Shown: positions 1 to 6,025 of the stretch, piece by piece
How positions within the stretch are numbered: the stretch's first letter is position 1
How the letters are laid out: every line of letters starts with the position of its first letter
Assembly: GCA_028877005.1 (NCBI GenBank)
Contig: JAGWPI010000114.1
Location: 1 to 6,025 of the forward strand
From: Bacteroidota bacterium
Lineage (GTDB): Bacteria; Bacteroidota; Bacteroidia; Chitinophagales; Chitinophagaceae
DNA length: 6,025 nt
Reading direction: 5' to 3'
Translations under genes and position numbers: made by a program
Notes under the pieces: model-generated
Database searches by the model: none
The model's input: only the letters and a program-made list of their open reading frames with translations
Told to the model about the DNA's origin: nothing

Positions 1-1236
1 GGAAGACCCGGACCTGTATTAATTGATATAACCAAGAATGCACAACTACAAAAATTTAATTATGAAGGTTACAAAAAATGTGACCATATCAGAAGTTATC
101 GTCCAAAACCAATTATAAGAAAAGAATATATAGAAAAAGCAGCACAACTTATTAATGGAGCAAAAAAACCATTTGTACTATTTGGTCAGGGTGTTATTTT
201 AGGTGAAGCAGAAAATGAATTGAAAGCTTTTATAGAAAAAGGAAATTTACCTGCTGCTTGGACTCTTCTTGGATTAAGTGCTCTACCCACAAATCATCCC
301 TTAAATGTGGGTATGCTAGGTATGCACGGAAATTATGGTCCAAATGTATTAACCAACGAATGCGATGTTTTAATTGCTATTGGAATGCGTTTCGATGACC
401 GAGTAACCGGTCGTTTAGATAAATATGCCAAGCAAGCCAAAATTGTTCATTTAGATATTGATCCCTCCGAAATAGATAAAAATGTGCAAACAACTGTTCC
501 TGTTTGGGGCGATTGTAAGGAAACTTTGCCAATGCTCACTAAATTAATTCAACCCAATCAAAATAAAGTCTGGATTGATTTGTTTAGCGAGTTTGCAAAA
601 AAAGAATATGATATAGTAATACATGATGAACTTAACCCACAAACAGATGTAATGACAATGGGTGAAGTAATTAAAAATTTAAATGAATTAACCAACGGTA
701 ATGCTATTTTAGTTACTGATGTTGGTCAACATCAAATGGTAACATGCCGATATGCTTCATTTAATCAGTCAAAAAGTAATATCACATCAGGTGGTGCAGG
801 TACCATGGGTTTTGGCTTACCAGCGGCTATTGGGGCAAAATTTGGCGCGCCAAATCGTACAGTTATAGCCATTATTGGCGATGGTGGATTTCAAATGACA
901 TTACAAGAACTAGGAACTATCATGCAATTTAATGTAAATATAAAAATATTAATATTAAATAATAGATTTCTTGGAATGGTTAGGCAATGGCAACAATTAT
1001 TCAATGATAGGCGCTACTCTTTTGTAGACATTACCAGCCCTGATTTTGTTCAATTAGCCAAAGCTTACCACATTGAAGGTAATTCAATATCAGATAGAAA
1101 AGATTTGAAAAATGCATTACAAACCATGCTTAACCATGATGGCAGCTATTTATTAGAGATATTGGTGGGTAAAGAAAACAATGTATTCCCAATGGTGCCT
1201 CAAGGTTGCAGTGTTGCAGAAATTAGATTACAATAA
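1..1236 (+). CDS. ilvB: Acetolactate (acetohydroxyacid) synthase large, catalytic subunit; 5' end cut by the window edge
   Basis: This ThDP-, Mg- and FAD-dependent enzyme condenses two pyruvates to 2-acetolactate, or pyruvate plus 2-oxobutyrate to 2-aceto-2-hydroxybutyrate. It is the first common step of branched-chain amino acid synthesis. The frame is open from base 1, giving 411 visible residues; the family is about 560-590, so roughly 160-180 N-terminal residues, including the catalytic Glu, lie upstream. Seen in order (window numbering): GRPGPV at 1-6, the usual end of the PYR domain; the central FAD-binding domain with GMLGMHG at 104, MRFDDRVTG at 129 and HLDIDP at 150; then the C-terminal ThDP domain with TMGFGLPAA just after residue 264. 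The ThDP/Mg motif starts at GDG 293-295 and ends at NN 320-321. MVRQWQ follows at 326-331; its Trp330 is the herbicide-site Trp, unchanged. The C-terminal EIRLQ tail is typical. The TTG at 220 is internal, not a start. The gene heads the visible ilvBNCA cluster, 32 bases before ilvN. Identification is secure; the true start is unseen. Confidence 0.97.
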   Translation, partial: GRPGPVLIDITKNAQLQKFNYEGYKKCDHIRSYRPKPIIRKEYIEKAAQLINGAKKPFVLFGQGVILGEAENELKAFIEKGNLPAAWTLLGLSALPTNHPLNVGMLGMHGNYGPNVLTNECDVLIAIGMRFDDRVTGRLDKYAKQAKIVHLDIDPSEIDKNVQTTVPVWGDCKETLPMLTKLIQPNQNKVWIDLFSEFAKKEYDIVIHDELNPQTDVMTMGEVIKNLNELTNGNAILVTDVGQHQMVTCRYASFNQSKSNITSGGAGTMGFGLPAAIGAKFGAPNRTVIAIIGDGGFQMTLQELGTIMQFNVNIKILILNNRFLGMVRQWQQLFNDRRYSFVDITSPDFVQLAKAYHIEGNSISDRKDLKNALQTMLNHDGSYLLEILVGKENNVFPMVPQGCSVAEIRLQ

Positions 1237-1268
1237 ATGCAATTCATTTAAATTTTAAACAATATAAC

Positions 1269-1856
1269 ATGAAAAAAGAATTTACCATTACGGTTTATAC
1301 AGAAAACCAAATTGGTCTTTTAAATAGAATTGCTATCATTTTTTCTCGTAGGAAAATTAATATTGAAAGTCTGAATACATCACCCTCCGAATCAGAAGGT
1401 ATTCACCGTTTTACCATTGTTATTAATGAAACAGAAGAGGTGGTAAGAAAACTTTGCCGTCAAATTGAAAAACAAGTAGAAGTGTTGAAAGCTTATTATA
1501 ATACGGAAGATGAAATTGTATGGCAGGAACTGGCTATGTATAAAGTATCTACCGAAGCAATTGCAGAAAAAATAAAAGTAGAAAGATTATTAAGAGAATA
1601 CGGCGCCAGAGCAGTAGTAATTAGAAAAGATTATACTGTTTTTGAAACTTCAGGTCATAGAGAAGAAACAGATAGATTAGTAAAATTTTTAGAACCGTAT
1701 GGGTTAATTGAATTTGTAAGAAGTGCTAGAGTAGCCATCATCAAATCAAGCCACGGATTTCACGAAAAATTAAAAGAATTTGAACAAACAGAACCCGGAG
1801 AAGAGGTAATTGAAAATGAATACCTCAGTAAACAAGCAGAAGTTTTTACCATGTAA
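1269..1856 (+). CDS. ilvN: Acetolactate synthase small, regulatory subunit
   Basis: This 195-residue protein is the regulatory partner of the upstream catalytic subunit; in the family it raises activity and gives feedback inhibition by valine. An N-terminal ACT domain spans about residues 4-78, with the ligand-loop region TENQIGLLNR (11-20) and the family signature NIESL at 31-35 followed by NTSPSE. A C-terminal small-subunit domain covers about 88-160, with YGARAVVIRKDYTVFETSG (111-129) and FVRSARVAI (149-157). An acidic tail of some 30 residues makes it longer than E. coli IlvH (163). Gly16 and Asn31 align with E. coli IlvH Gly14 and Asn29, residues linked to valine sensitivity, while the position of E. 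coli Ser17 is Asn19. The ATG at 1269 gives the expected N-terminus; its leader is A/T-rich without a Shine-Dalgarno sequence. It sits 32 bases after ilvB and 45 before ilvC, so co-transcription is likely. The symbol could equally be ilvH. Confidence 0.95.
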   Translation: MKKEFTITVYTENQIGLLNRIAIIFSRRKINIESLNTSPSESEGIHRFTIVINETEEVVRKLCRQIEKQVEVLKAYYNTEDEIVWQELAMYKVSTEAIAEKIKVERLLREYGARAVVIRKDYTVFETSGHREETDRLVKFLEPYGLIEFVRSARVAIIKSSHGFHEKLKEFEQTEPGEEVIENEYLSKQAEVFTM

Positions 1857-1870
1857 TTTACTTTAGTAAA
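1857..1870. repeat. Short perfect palindrome in the ilvN-ilvC gap
   Basis: TTTACT and AGTAAA form a perfect 6-base inverted repeat separated by TT, starting directly after the ilvN stop codon. As RNA it would make at most a weak 5-bp stem with a four-base loop, and it has no following U-tract, so it is a poor terminator. It might be an operator or an mRNA processing site, but in a genome this AT-rich such a short repeat may be chance. The rest of the gap (1871-1901) is an A-rich leader to ilvC, with a repeated ATTAAAA-type pattern and no Shine-Dalgarno sequence. Confidence 0.25.
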
Positions 1871-1901
1871 CAACCAACATTAAAAATTAAAAATTAAAAA
1901 A

Positions 1902-2951
1902 ATGGCAAAATTGAATTTCGGCGGTGTTGAAGAAAATGTAGTAACCCGCGAAGAATTTCCATTATCAAAAGCGCAGGAAGTTTTAAAAAATGAAACAGTT
2001 GCTGTAATTGGGTATGGTGTACAAGGACCCGGTCAAGCGTTAAACCAGAGAGATAATGGGATTAATGTTATTGTAGGACAAAGAAAAAATTCTAAAACAT
2101 GGGATAAAGCTGTTGCAGATGGCTTTGTACCCGGACAAACATTGTTTGAAATTGAAGAGGCATTACAAAAAGGGACCATTATTTGTTATTTATTAAGCGA
2201 TGCAGCACAAATAGCTTTGTGGCCCACTGTAAAAAAACACTTAACGCCCGGCAAAGCACTTTACTTTTCTCACGGTTTTGGTATAACTTTCAATGAACAA
2301 ACAGGTATTATTCCTCCAAAAGATGTAGATGTATTTTTAGTGGCACCAAAAGGTTCGGGCACTTCATTAAGAAGAATGTTTTTGCAAGGCCGAGGTTTGA
2401 ACAGCAGTTATGCTATTTATCAAGATGCTACCGGAAAAGCAAAAGATAGAGTTATTGCCTTAGGTATTGCTGTGGGAAGTGGTTATTTATTTGAAACTGA
2501 TTTTAGAAAAGAAGTATATAGCGATTTAACAGGTGAAAGAGGAACTTTAATGGGTGCTATTCAAGGCATATTTGCTGCACAATACCAAGTATTACGCGAC
2601 AAAGGCCACTCGCCTAGTGAAGCTTTTAATGAAACTGTTGAAGAACTTACACAAAGTCTTATGCCATTAGTAGCTGAAAATGGTATGGATTGGATGTATG
2701 CCAACTGTTCTACAACTGCACAAAGAGGTGCTCTTGACTGGTGGAAAAAATTTAGAGATGCTACTACACCTGTATTTAAAGAATTGTATGAGAGTGTGGC
2801 TACAGGAAAAGAATCACAACGCTCTATCGATTTAAATAGTCAACCCGATTATCGTGAAAAATTAGAGGTTGAGTTAAAAGAATTAAGAGAGAGTGAAATG
2901 TGGCAAGCCGGTAAAACAGTTCGCAGTTTAAGACCAGAAAATCAAAAATAA
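1902..2951 (+). CDS. ilvC: Ketol-acid reductoisomerase (KARI), fungal/Bacteroidota-type
   Basis: KARI isomerises and reduces 2-acetolactate to 2,3-dihydroxyisovalerate, and the ethyl homologue to the isoleucine precursor, using Mg and NAD(P)H. The protein has 349 residues. The Rossmann domain covers roughly 30-200, with GYGVQGPG at 37-44 and the cofactor loop GQRKNSKTW at 59-67. Active-site motifs are SHGF (His124), APKGSG (Lys150), DLTGER (metal ligands Asp208 and Glu212), ETVEE (Glu244, Glu248) and CSTTAQRGA (Ser270), so the catalytic set looks complete. There is one helical C-terminal domain, fitting class I rather than the longer class II enzyme of E. coli (491 aa). Motifs such as GHSPSEAFNETVEE, NSQPDYREKLE and the end LRPENQ closely match yeast mitochondrial Ilv5 as I recall it, but there is no transit peptide. 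The ATG at 1902, in an A-rich leader, gives a normal N-terminus. It lies 45 bases after ilvN and 59 before ilvA. Confidence 0.97.
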   Translation: MAKLNFGGVEENVVTREEFPLSKAQEVLKNETVAVIGYGVQGPGQALNQRDNGINVIVGQRKNSKTWDKAVADGFVPGQTLFEIEEALQKGTIICYLLSDAAQIALWPTVKKHLTPGKALYFSHGFGITFNEQTGIIPPKDVDVFLVAPKGSGTSLRRMFLQGRGLNSSYAIYQDATGKAKDRVIALGIAVGSGYLFETDFRKEVYSDLTGERGTLMGAIQGIFAAQYQVLRDKGHSPSEAFNETVEELTQSLMPLVAENGMDWMYANCSTTAQRGALDWWKKFRDATTPVFKELYESVATGKESQRSIDLNSQPDYREKLEVELKELRESEMWQAGKTVRSLRPENQK

Positions 2952-2964
2952 TTAACCCCTTTAT

Positions 2965-2993
2965 GATAATGGTGTAAGTTTTGCACCATTATC
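2965..2993 (+). terminator. Strong hairpin plus U-rich tract between ilvC and ilvA: intrinsic terminator or attenuator
   Basis: GATAATGGTG (2965-2974) and CACCATTATC (2984-2993) are perfect 10-base inverted repeats. The stem extends inward through one U-G wobble and two A-U pairs to 13 pairs closed by a GTT loop (2978-2980). It is followed at once by TTTCTT (2994-2999), a short interrupted U-tract. It begins 14 bases after the ilvC stop and ends 17 bases before the ilvA ATG. That leaves no room for an ilvA promoter downstream of it, so ilvA must be read through or be transcribed from within ilvC. I therefore infer a partial terminator, or an RNA-stabilising or processing hairpin that lowers ilvA relative to ilvBNC. 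The structure is directly visible; its function is inferred. Confidence 0.6.
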
Positions 2994-3010
2994 TTTCTTA
3001 ATATTCCGGA

Positions 3011-4264
3011 ATGCATATAAAAGAAAAAATATATTCATTCAATTACAATGAGGCACATCAACTTTTAAAGCAAGTAGTAATTCATACTCCTTTGCAATAC
3101 AACTCAATTTTGTCTAAACAATATAATTGCAAGGTTTATCTAAAACGTGAAGATTTACAAATAGTTCGTTCTTATAAACTGCGTGGTGCATTCAATTTGT
3201 TAAGTAGCCTCAGCTCTACACAACTTCAAAAAGGTGTTGTGTGTGCAAGTGCAGGCAATCACGCACAAGGATTTGCGTACAGTTGTAAACATTTAGGTAT
3301 TAAAGGCATTGTATTTATGCCTATCATTACGCCAAAACAAAAAATTAACCAAACTAAAATGTTTGGCGAAGACGCCATAGAAATTAAATTAATTGGCGAT
3401 ACATTTGATGACTGCGCAGAAGCTGCACAAAAATTCACGCACCAAAATGCAATGACATTTATTCCCCCTTTCGATCACATTAAAATAATTGAAGGGCAAT
3501 CAACCGTCGCCATTGAAATTCTTGAATCATTATCTACAATTGATTATCTATTTATGCCAATTGGTGGAGGTGGCTTAGCAGCCGGCGTAGGTAGTTACTT
3601 TAAACAATATGCACCCAATACACATTTAATTGGTGTTGAACCCGAAGGTGCACCATCTATGCAACTAGCATTTAAAGCAGGCAAGCCGGTTATGTTGCAA
3701 CATATTGATAGATTTGTAGATGGTGCAGCTGTGAAAAAAGTAGGTAAAATTACCTACCCTATTTGCAAAGAAACACTTACTGATATTTGTTTAGTACCTG
3801 AAGGTAAAGTGTGCACCACTATTCTAAATCTTTATAATCAAGATGCCATTGTAGCTGAGCCCGCCGGAGCCTTAAGTATTGCTGCTTTAGACAAATATGC
3901 ATCACAAATAAAAAACAAAACCGTAGTATGTATTGTGAGTGGTGGTAATAATGATATTGACAGAATGCCCGAAATTAAAGAACGTTCTTTGCAATATGAA
4001 GGTTTAAAACATTATTTTCTCATTCAATTTGCACAACGACCGGGTGCTTTGAGGGAATTTGTAAATAAAATATTAGGCCCAAATGATGATATTACCCGAT
4101 TTGAATACATGCAAAAAACAAATAAAGAAACAGGACCTGCCTTAGTAGGAATTGAATTAACCGAACGCCTAGATTATGCCCCTCTTTTAGAAAGAATGCA
4201 ACAAAATAATATCGATTTTACCGAAATCAACAAACAAGACACACTTTATAGCTATCTTATCTAA
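3011..4264 (+). CDS. ilvA: Threonine deaminase (threonine ammonia-lyase), biosynthetic, short form with one ACT-like domain
   Basis: This PLP enzyme converts threonine to 2-oxobutyrate and ammonia, the committed step to isoleucine. The 417-residue protein has a fold-type II PLP domain (about 15-320): KREDLQ at 45-50, SYKLRGA with the PLP-binding Lys56, SAGNHAQG (80-87), the phosphate-binding GGGG loop (185-188) and SGGNND (310-315). A regulatory ACT-like domain fills about 330-417, with QRPGALREF (342-350), LGPNDDITRFEY (355-366) and GPALVGIEL (375-383). Length and C-terminus match the Bacillus/Corynebacterium form (about 420-435 aa, one ACT-like domain) rather than the two-domain E. coli IlvA (514 aa). 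The regulatory domain argues against a catabolic TdcB-type enzyme; isoleucine inhibition is expected from the family but not shown here. The ATG at 3011 is the first in frame giving a normal N-terminus and has no good Shine-Dalgarno sequence. It is last in the ilvBNCA cluster, preceded by a hairpin. Confidence 0.95.
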   Translation: MHIKEKIYSFNYNEAHQLLKQVVIHTPLQYNSILSKQYNCKVYLKREDLQIVRSYKLRGAFNLLSSLSSTQLQKGVVCASAGNHAQGFAYSCKHLGIKGIVFMPIITPKQKINQTKMFGEDAIEIKLIGDTFDDCAEAAQKFTHQNAMTFIPPFDHIKIIEGQSTVAIEILESLSTIDYLFMPIGGGGLAAGVGSYFKQYAPNTHLIGVEPEGAPSMQLAFKAGKPVMLQHIDRFVDGAAVKKVGKITYPICKETLTDICLVPEGKVCTTILNLYNQDAIVAEPAGALSIAALDKYASQIKNKTVVCIVSGGNNDIDRMPEIKERSLQYEGLKHYFLIQFAQRPGALREFVNKILGPNDDITRFEYMQKTNKETGPALVGIELTERLDYAPLLERMQQNNIDFTEINKQDTLYSYLI

Positions 4265-4291
4265 CTTTTCGGCTAAATTGTTAGATTTTTT
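4259..4291 (+). terminator. Weak terminator-like hairpin overlapping the ilvA stop codon
   Basis: ATCTAAC (4259-4265) and GTTAGAT (4280-4286) are a perfect 7-base inverted repeat around a 14-base loop, followed by five T (4287-4291). The 5' arm contains the ilvA TAA. The stem has only two G-C pairs and a large loop, so it would be weak, but its position at the operon end and the T-run make it a plausible 3' end for ilvBNCA. Chance is a real alternative in such AT-rich sequence. Confidence 0.35.
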
Positions 4292-4315
4292 AAATAAATT
4301 TTATCGAAAATTGAA

Positions 4316-4323
4316 TATATTTG
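4316..4323 (+). promoter_or_regulatory. Candidate Bacteroidota -7 promoter element for gltB
   Basis: TATATTTG fits the Bacteroidota primary-sigma -7 consensus TAnnTTTG exactly. It lies 39 bases before the preferred gltB ATG at 4363, so transcription would start near 4329-4331 and leave an A/T-rich leader of about 33 bases. The -33 element (TTTG or TTG) is not clear: only T-runs near 4286-4291 lie at about the right distance. The 98-base gap 4265-4362 holds nothing else I recognise apart from the weak hairpin at its left end. Confidence 0.5.
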
Positions 4324-4362
4324 AACGATTATCGCCATTACATAAAAATAATTTAAATAACA

Positions 4363-6025
4363 ATGGTAAACTCTAACAAAAAAATGGCTGAAATAACAGG
4401 TTTGTACAACCCCGCTTTTGAGCATGATGCATGTGGTATTGGTTTTGTGGCTAACATTAAAGGACATAAATCGCACCAAAATGTACTAGATGCTTTAACC
4501 ATTCTGGAAAATATGGAGCATAGAGGTGCATGTGGATGCGAAAATAATACAGGTGACGGTGCCGGTATTATGATACAATTACCGCACGAATTTTTCTTTG
4601 AAGAATGTGTAAAACTTGGCGTTCATCTTCCATCATTTGGCAAGTATGGTGTGGGTATGATTTTATTTCCAAAAGATATACGCTTAAAAGAAGAATGTAG
4701 AGATATATTTAATAGGGCTGCTGAAACTTTAGGTTTGGAAATATTGGCTTATAGAAAAGTGCCTGTAAACCCGGCAAATATTGGTGTAACAGCACTTTCA
4801 GTTGAGCCGGAAATGGAACAGGTATTTATTGCCTGCCCAGATCATATTAACCACCCAGATACATTTGAACGAAAATTATTTGTTTTAAGAAATTATGCTT
4901 CGCATATTATACAAGATACAGTAAAAAAAGATGCAATTGGTTTTTATATTGCCTCACTATCATATAAAACTGTTGTGTATAAAGGTCAGTTAACCAGCAT
5001 GCAGGTTCGTAGCTATTTTCCTGATTTAGTAAATAAAAAAGTAGTAAGTGCATTTGGCCTGGTACATTCACGTTTTGCTACCAATACATTTCCTTCTTGG
5101 AAATTAGCACAACCTTTTCGTTACATAGCCCATAATGGAGAGATTAATACACTTCAAGGTAACTTAAACTGGCTAAAAACCAGTGAAAAAGGTTTTACAA
5201 CGCCATTCTTCACCAAAGAAGAAATGGATATGCTGTTACCCATTATAACAGAAAATCAATCAGACTCTGCCTGTTTAGATAATATGATTGAATTGCTCAC
5301 CCTTTCTGGGCGCTCATTACCACATGTTATGATGATGCTGATTCCGGAAGCTTGGGATGGCAATGAACAAATGGATCCGGTTAAAAAAGCTTTCTATGAA
5401 TTTCATGCAGCATTTCAGGAACCATGGGATGGCCCCGCTTCTATCTCATTTACTGATGGCAAAATAATTGGTGCAACTTTAGATAGAAACGGTTTACGAC
5501 CCTCAAGATATTGTGTTACAAAAGATGATCGGGTAATCATGGCTTCAGAAACCGGTGTTTTACCGATAGCTCCTGAATTAATTATTGAAAAGGGGCGCTT
5601 GCAACCAGGTAAAATGTTTGTGGTTGATATGGAGCAGGGAAGAATTATTAGTGATGAAGAATTGAAAAAAGATATTTGCTCTCGTAAACCTTATGCAGAG
5701 TGGTTAAACAAATATAAAATAAGATTAGAAGAATTACCGGAACCTCGGGTAACGTTTACCCATTTGCACCATGATCAGGTATTTAAATACCAAAAAGTTT
5801 TTGGCTATTCAACCGAGGATTTAGAAACCATTATTGCACCTATGGCTTTAGATGGTAAAGAACCAATTGGCTCAATGGGTACCGATACACCTTTGGCTGT
5901 TTTAAGCAATCAACCCCAACACTTAAGCCATTACTTTAAACAACTATTTGCACAGGTTACTAATCCTCCAATTGATCCAATTAGAGAAAAAATGGTAATG
6001 AGCTTAGCCACTTTTGCAGGGAATA
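4363..6025 (+). CDS. gltB: Glutamate synthase large subunit, N-terminal part; 3' end cut by the window edge
   Basis: Glutamate synthase transfers the amide nitrogen of glutamine to 2-oxoglutarate, giving two glutamates, in the GS-GOGAT ammonia-assimilation route. The frame is open from 4363 to the last base: 554 full codons of an expected roughly 1500. The start reads MVNSNKKMAE; an in-frame ATG at 4384 is an alternative. Residues 24 to about 435 are the class II (Ntn) glutaminase domain. Cys24 (codon 4432-4434) in HDACGIGF is the predicted nucleophile, exposed by removing a 23-residue propeptide (16 with the later start). Other motifs are EHRGACG, NTGDGAG, HSRFATNT (from 235), HNGEIN (from 257), NQSDSACLDN and LDRNGLRPSRY. 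The central domain begins with IGSMGTDTPLA (from 502) and continues through LSHYFKQLFAQVTNPPIDPIRE. The FMN/iron-sulfur synthase domain and any gltD lie beyond the edge. It follows ilvA in the same direction after 98 bases, with its own candidate promoter. Confidence 0.96.
   Translation, partial: MVNSNKKMAEITGLYNPAFEHDACGIGFVANIKGHKSHQNVLDALTILENMEHRGACGCENNTGDGAGIMIQLPHEFFFEECVKLGVHLPSFGKYGVGMILFPKDIRLKEECRDIFNRAAETLGLEILAYRKVPVNPANIGVTALSVEPEMEQVFIACPDHINHPDTFERKLFVLRNYASHIIQDTVKKDAIGFYIASLSYKTVVYKGQLTSMQVRSYFPDLVNKKVVSAFGLVHSRFATNTFPSWKLAQPFRYIAHNGEINTLQGNLNWLKTSEKGFTTPFFTKEEMDMLLPIITENQSDSACLDNMIELLTLSGRSLPHVMMMLIPEAWDGNEQMDPVKKAFYEFHAAFQEPWDGPASISFTDGKIIGATLDRNGLRPSRYCVTKDDRVIMASETGVLPIAPELIIEKGRLQPGKMFVVDMEQGRIISDEELKKDICSRKPYAEWLNKYKIRLEELPEPRVTFTHLHHDQVFKYQKVFGYSTEDLETIIAPMALDGKEPIGSMGTDTPLAVLSNQPQHLSHYFKQLFAQVTNPPIDPIREKMVMSLATFAGN

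Noticed and set aside
220..1236. A separate gene starting at TTG 220
   Set aside because: The same frame is open and codes for conserved acetolactate synthase sequence (GRPGPV onward) from base 1, so TTG 220 is an internal Leu codon.
1234..1250. Inverted repeat TAAATG/CATTTA over the ilvB stop codon
   Set aside because: It is a six-base stem with one G-C pair and a five-base loop, too weak for a terminator and likely chance in AT-rich sequence; ilvN follows directly.
1237..1251. Mini-frame ATG CAA TTC ATT TAA between ilvB and ilvN
   Set aside because: It has only four residues, no ribosome site and no meaningful codon run; nothing supports translation.
1881..1901. Repeated A-rich tract before ilvC as a possible tandem repeat
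   Set aside because: Such low-complexity A/T leaders are usual before Bacteroidota start codons and the repeat unit is too short and imperfect to call a repeat element.
4273..4479. Minus-strand open frame of 68 codons
   Set aside because: It lies antisense to the gltB promoter region and the conserved gltB N-terminus, and its translation shows no recognisable domain; it is a chance frame opposite a real gene.

Overview
The window looks like a chromosomal segment from a low-GC member of the Bacteroidota (Bacteroidetes). The evidence is: AT-rich coding sequence; TAA at all four visible stop codons; A/T-rich leaders with no clear Shine-Dalgarno sequence; a perfect TAnnTTTG promoter element upstream of the last gene; and a ketol-acid reductoisomerase of the fungal/Bacteroidota type ending in LRPENQ. 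Family or genus cannot be fixed from the sequence alone.

Layout: all genes lie on the + strand. Bases 1-1236 are the 3' two-thirds of ilvB (acetolactate synthase large subunit), cut by the left edge. Bases 1269-1856 are ilvN (regulatory subunit), 1902-2951 ilvC (ketol-acid reductoisomerase) and 3011-4264 ilvA (threonine deaminase with an ACT-like regulatory domain). The gaps are 32, 45 and 59 bases, as expected for an operon. A strong hairpin followed by a U-rich tract sits in the ilvC-ilvA gap and may attenuate or process the transcript. A 98-base gap after ilvA holds a weak terminator-like hairpin over the ilvA stop codon and a Bacteroidota-type -7 element. From 4363 to the right edge runs the N-terminal third of gltB, the large subunit of glutamate synthase, open to the last base.

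How the genes work together: IlvA converts threonine to 2-oxobutyrate. IlvB/IlvN condense pyruvate with 2-oxobutyrate or a second pyruvate. IlvC isomerises and reduces the products towards isoleucine and valine (and leucine through 2-oxoisovalerate). The dehydratase (ilvD) and transaminase (ilvE) are not in view; ilvD probably lies upstream of ilvB by analogy with related genomes. GltB makes glutamate, the amino donor for the final transamination, so its position next to the operon makes metabolic sense, although it appears to have its own promoter.

This is an ordinary biosynthetic region. I found no mobile element, CRISPR array, tRNA, rRNA or defence system, and no undescribed system. The points most worth a second look are the hairpin just before ilvA, the eukaryote-like KARI, and the gltB promoter and start. 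No stretch of more than 100 bases lacks a gene.
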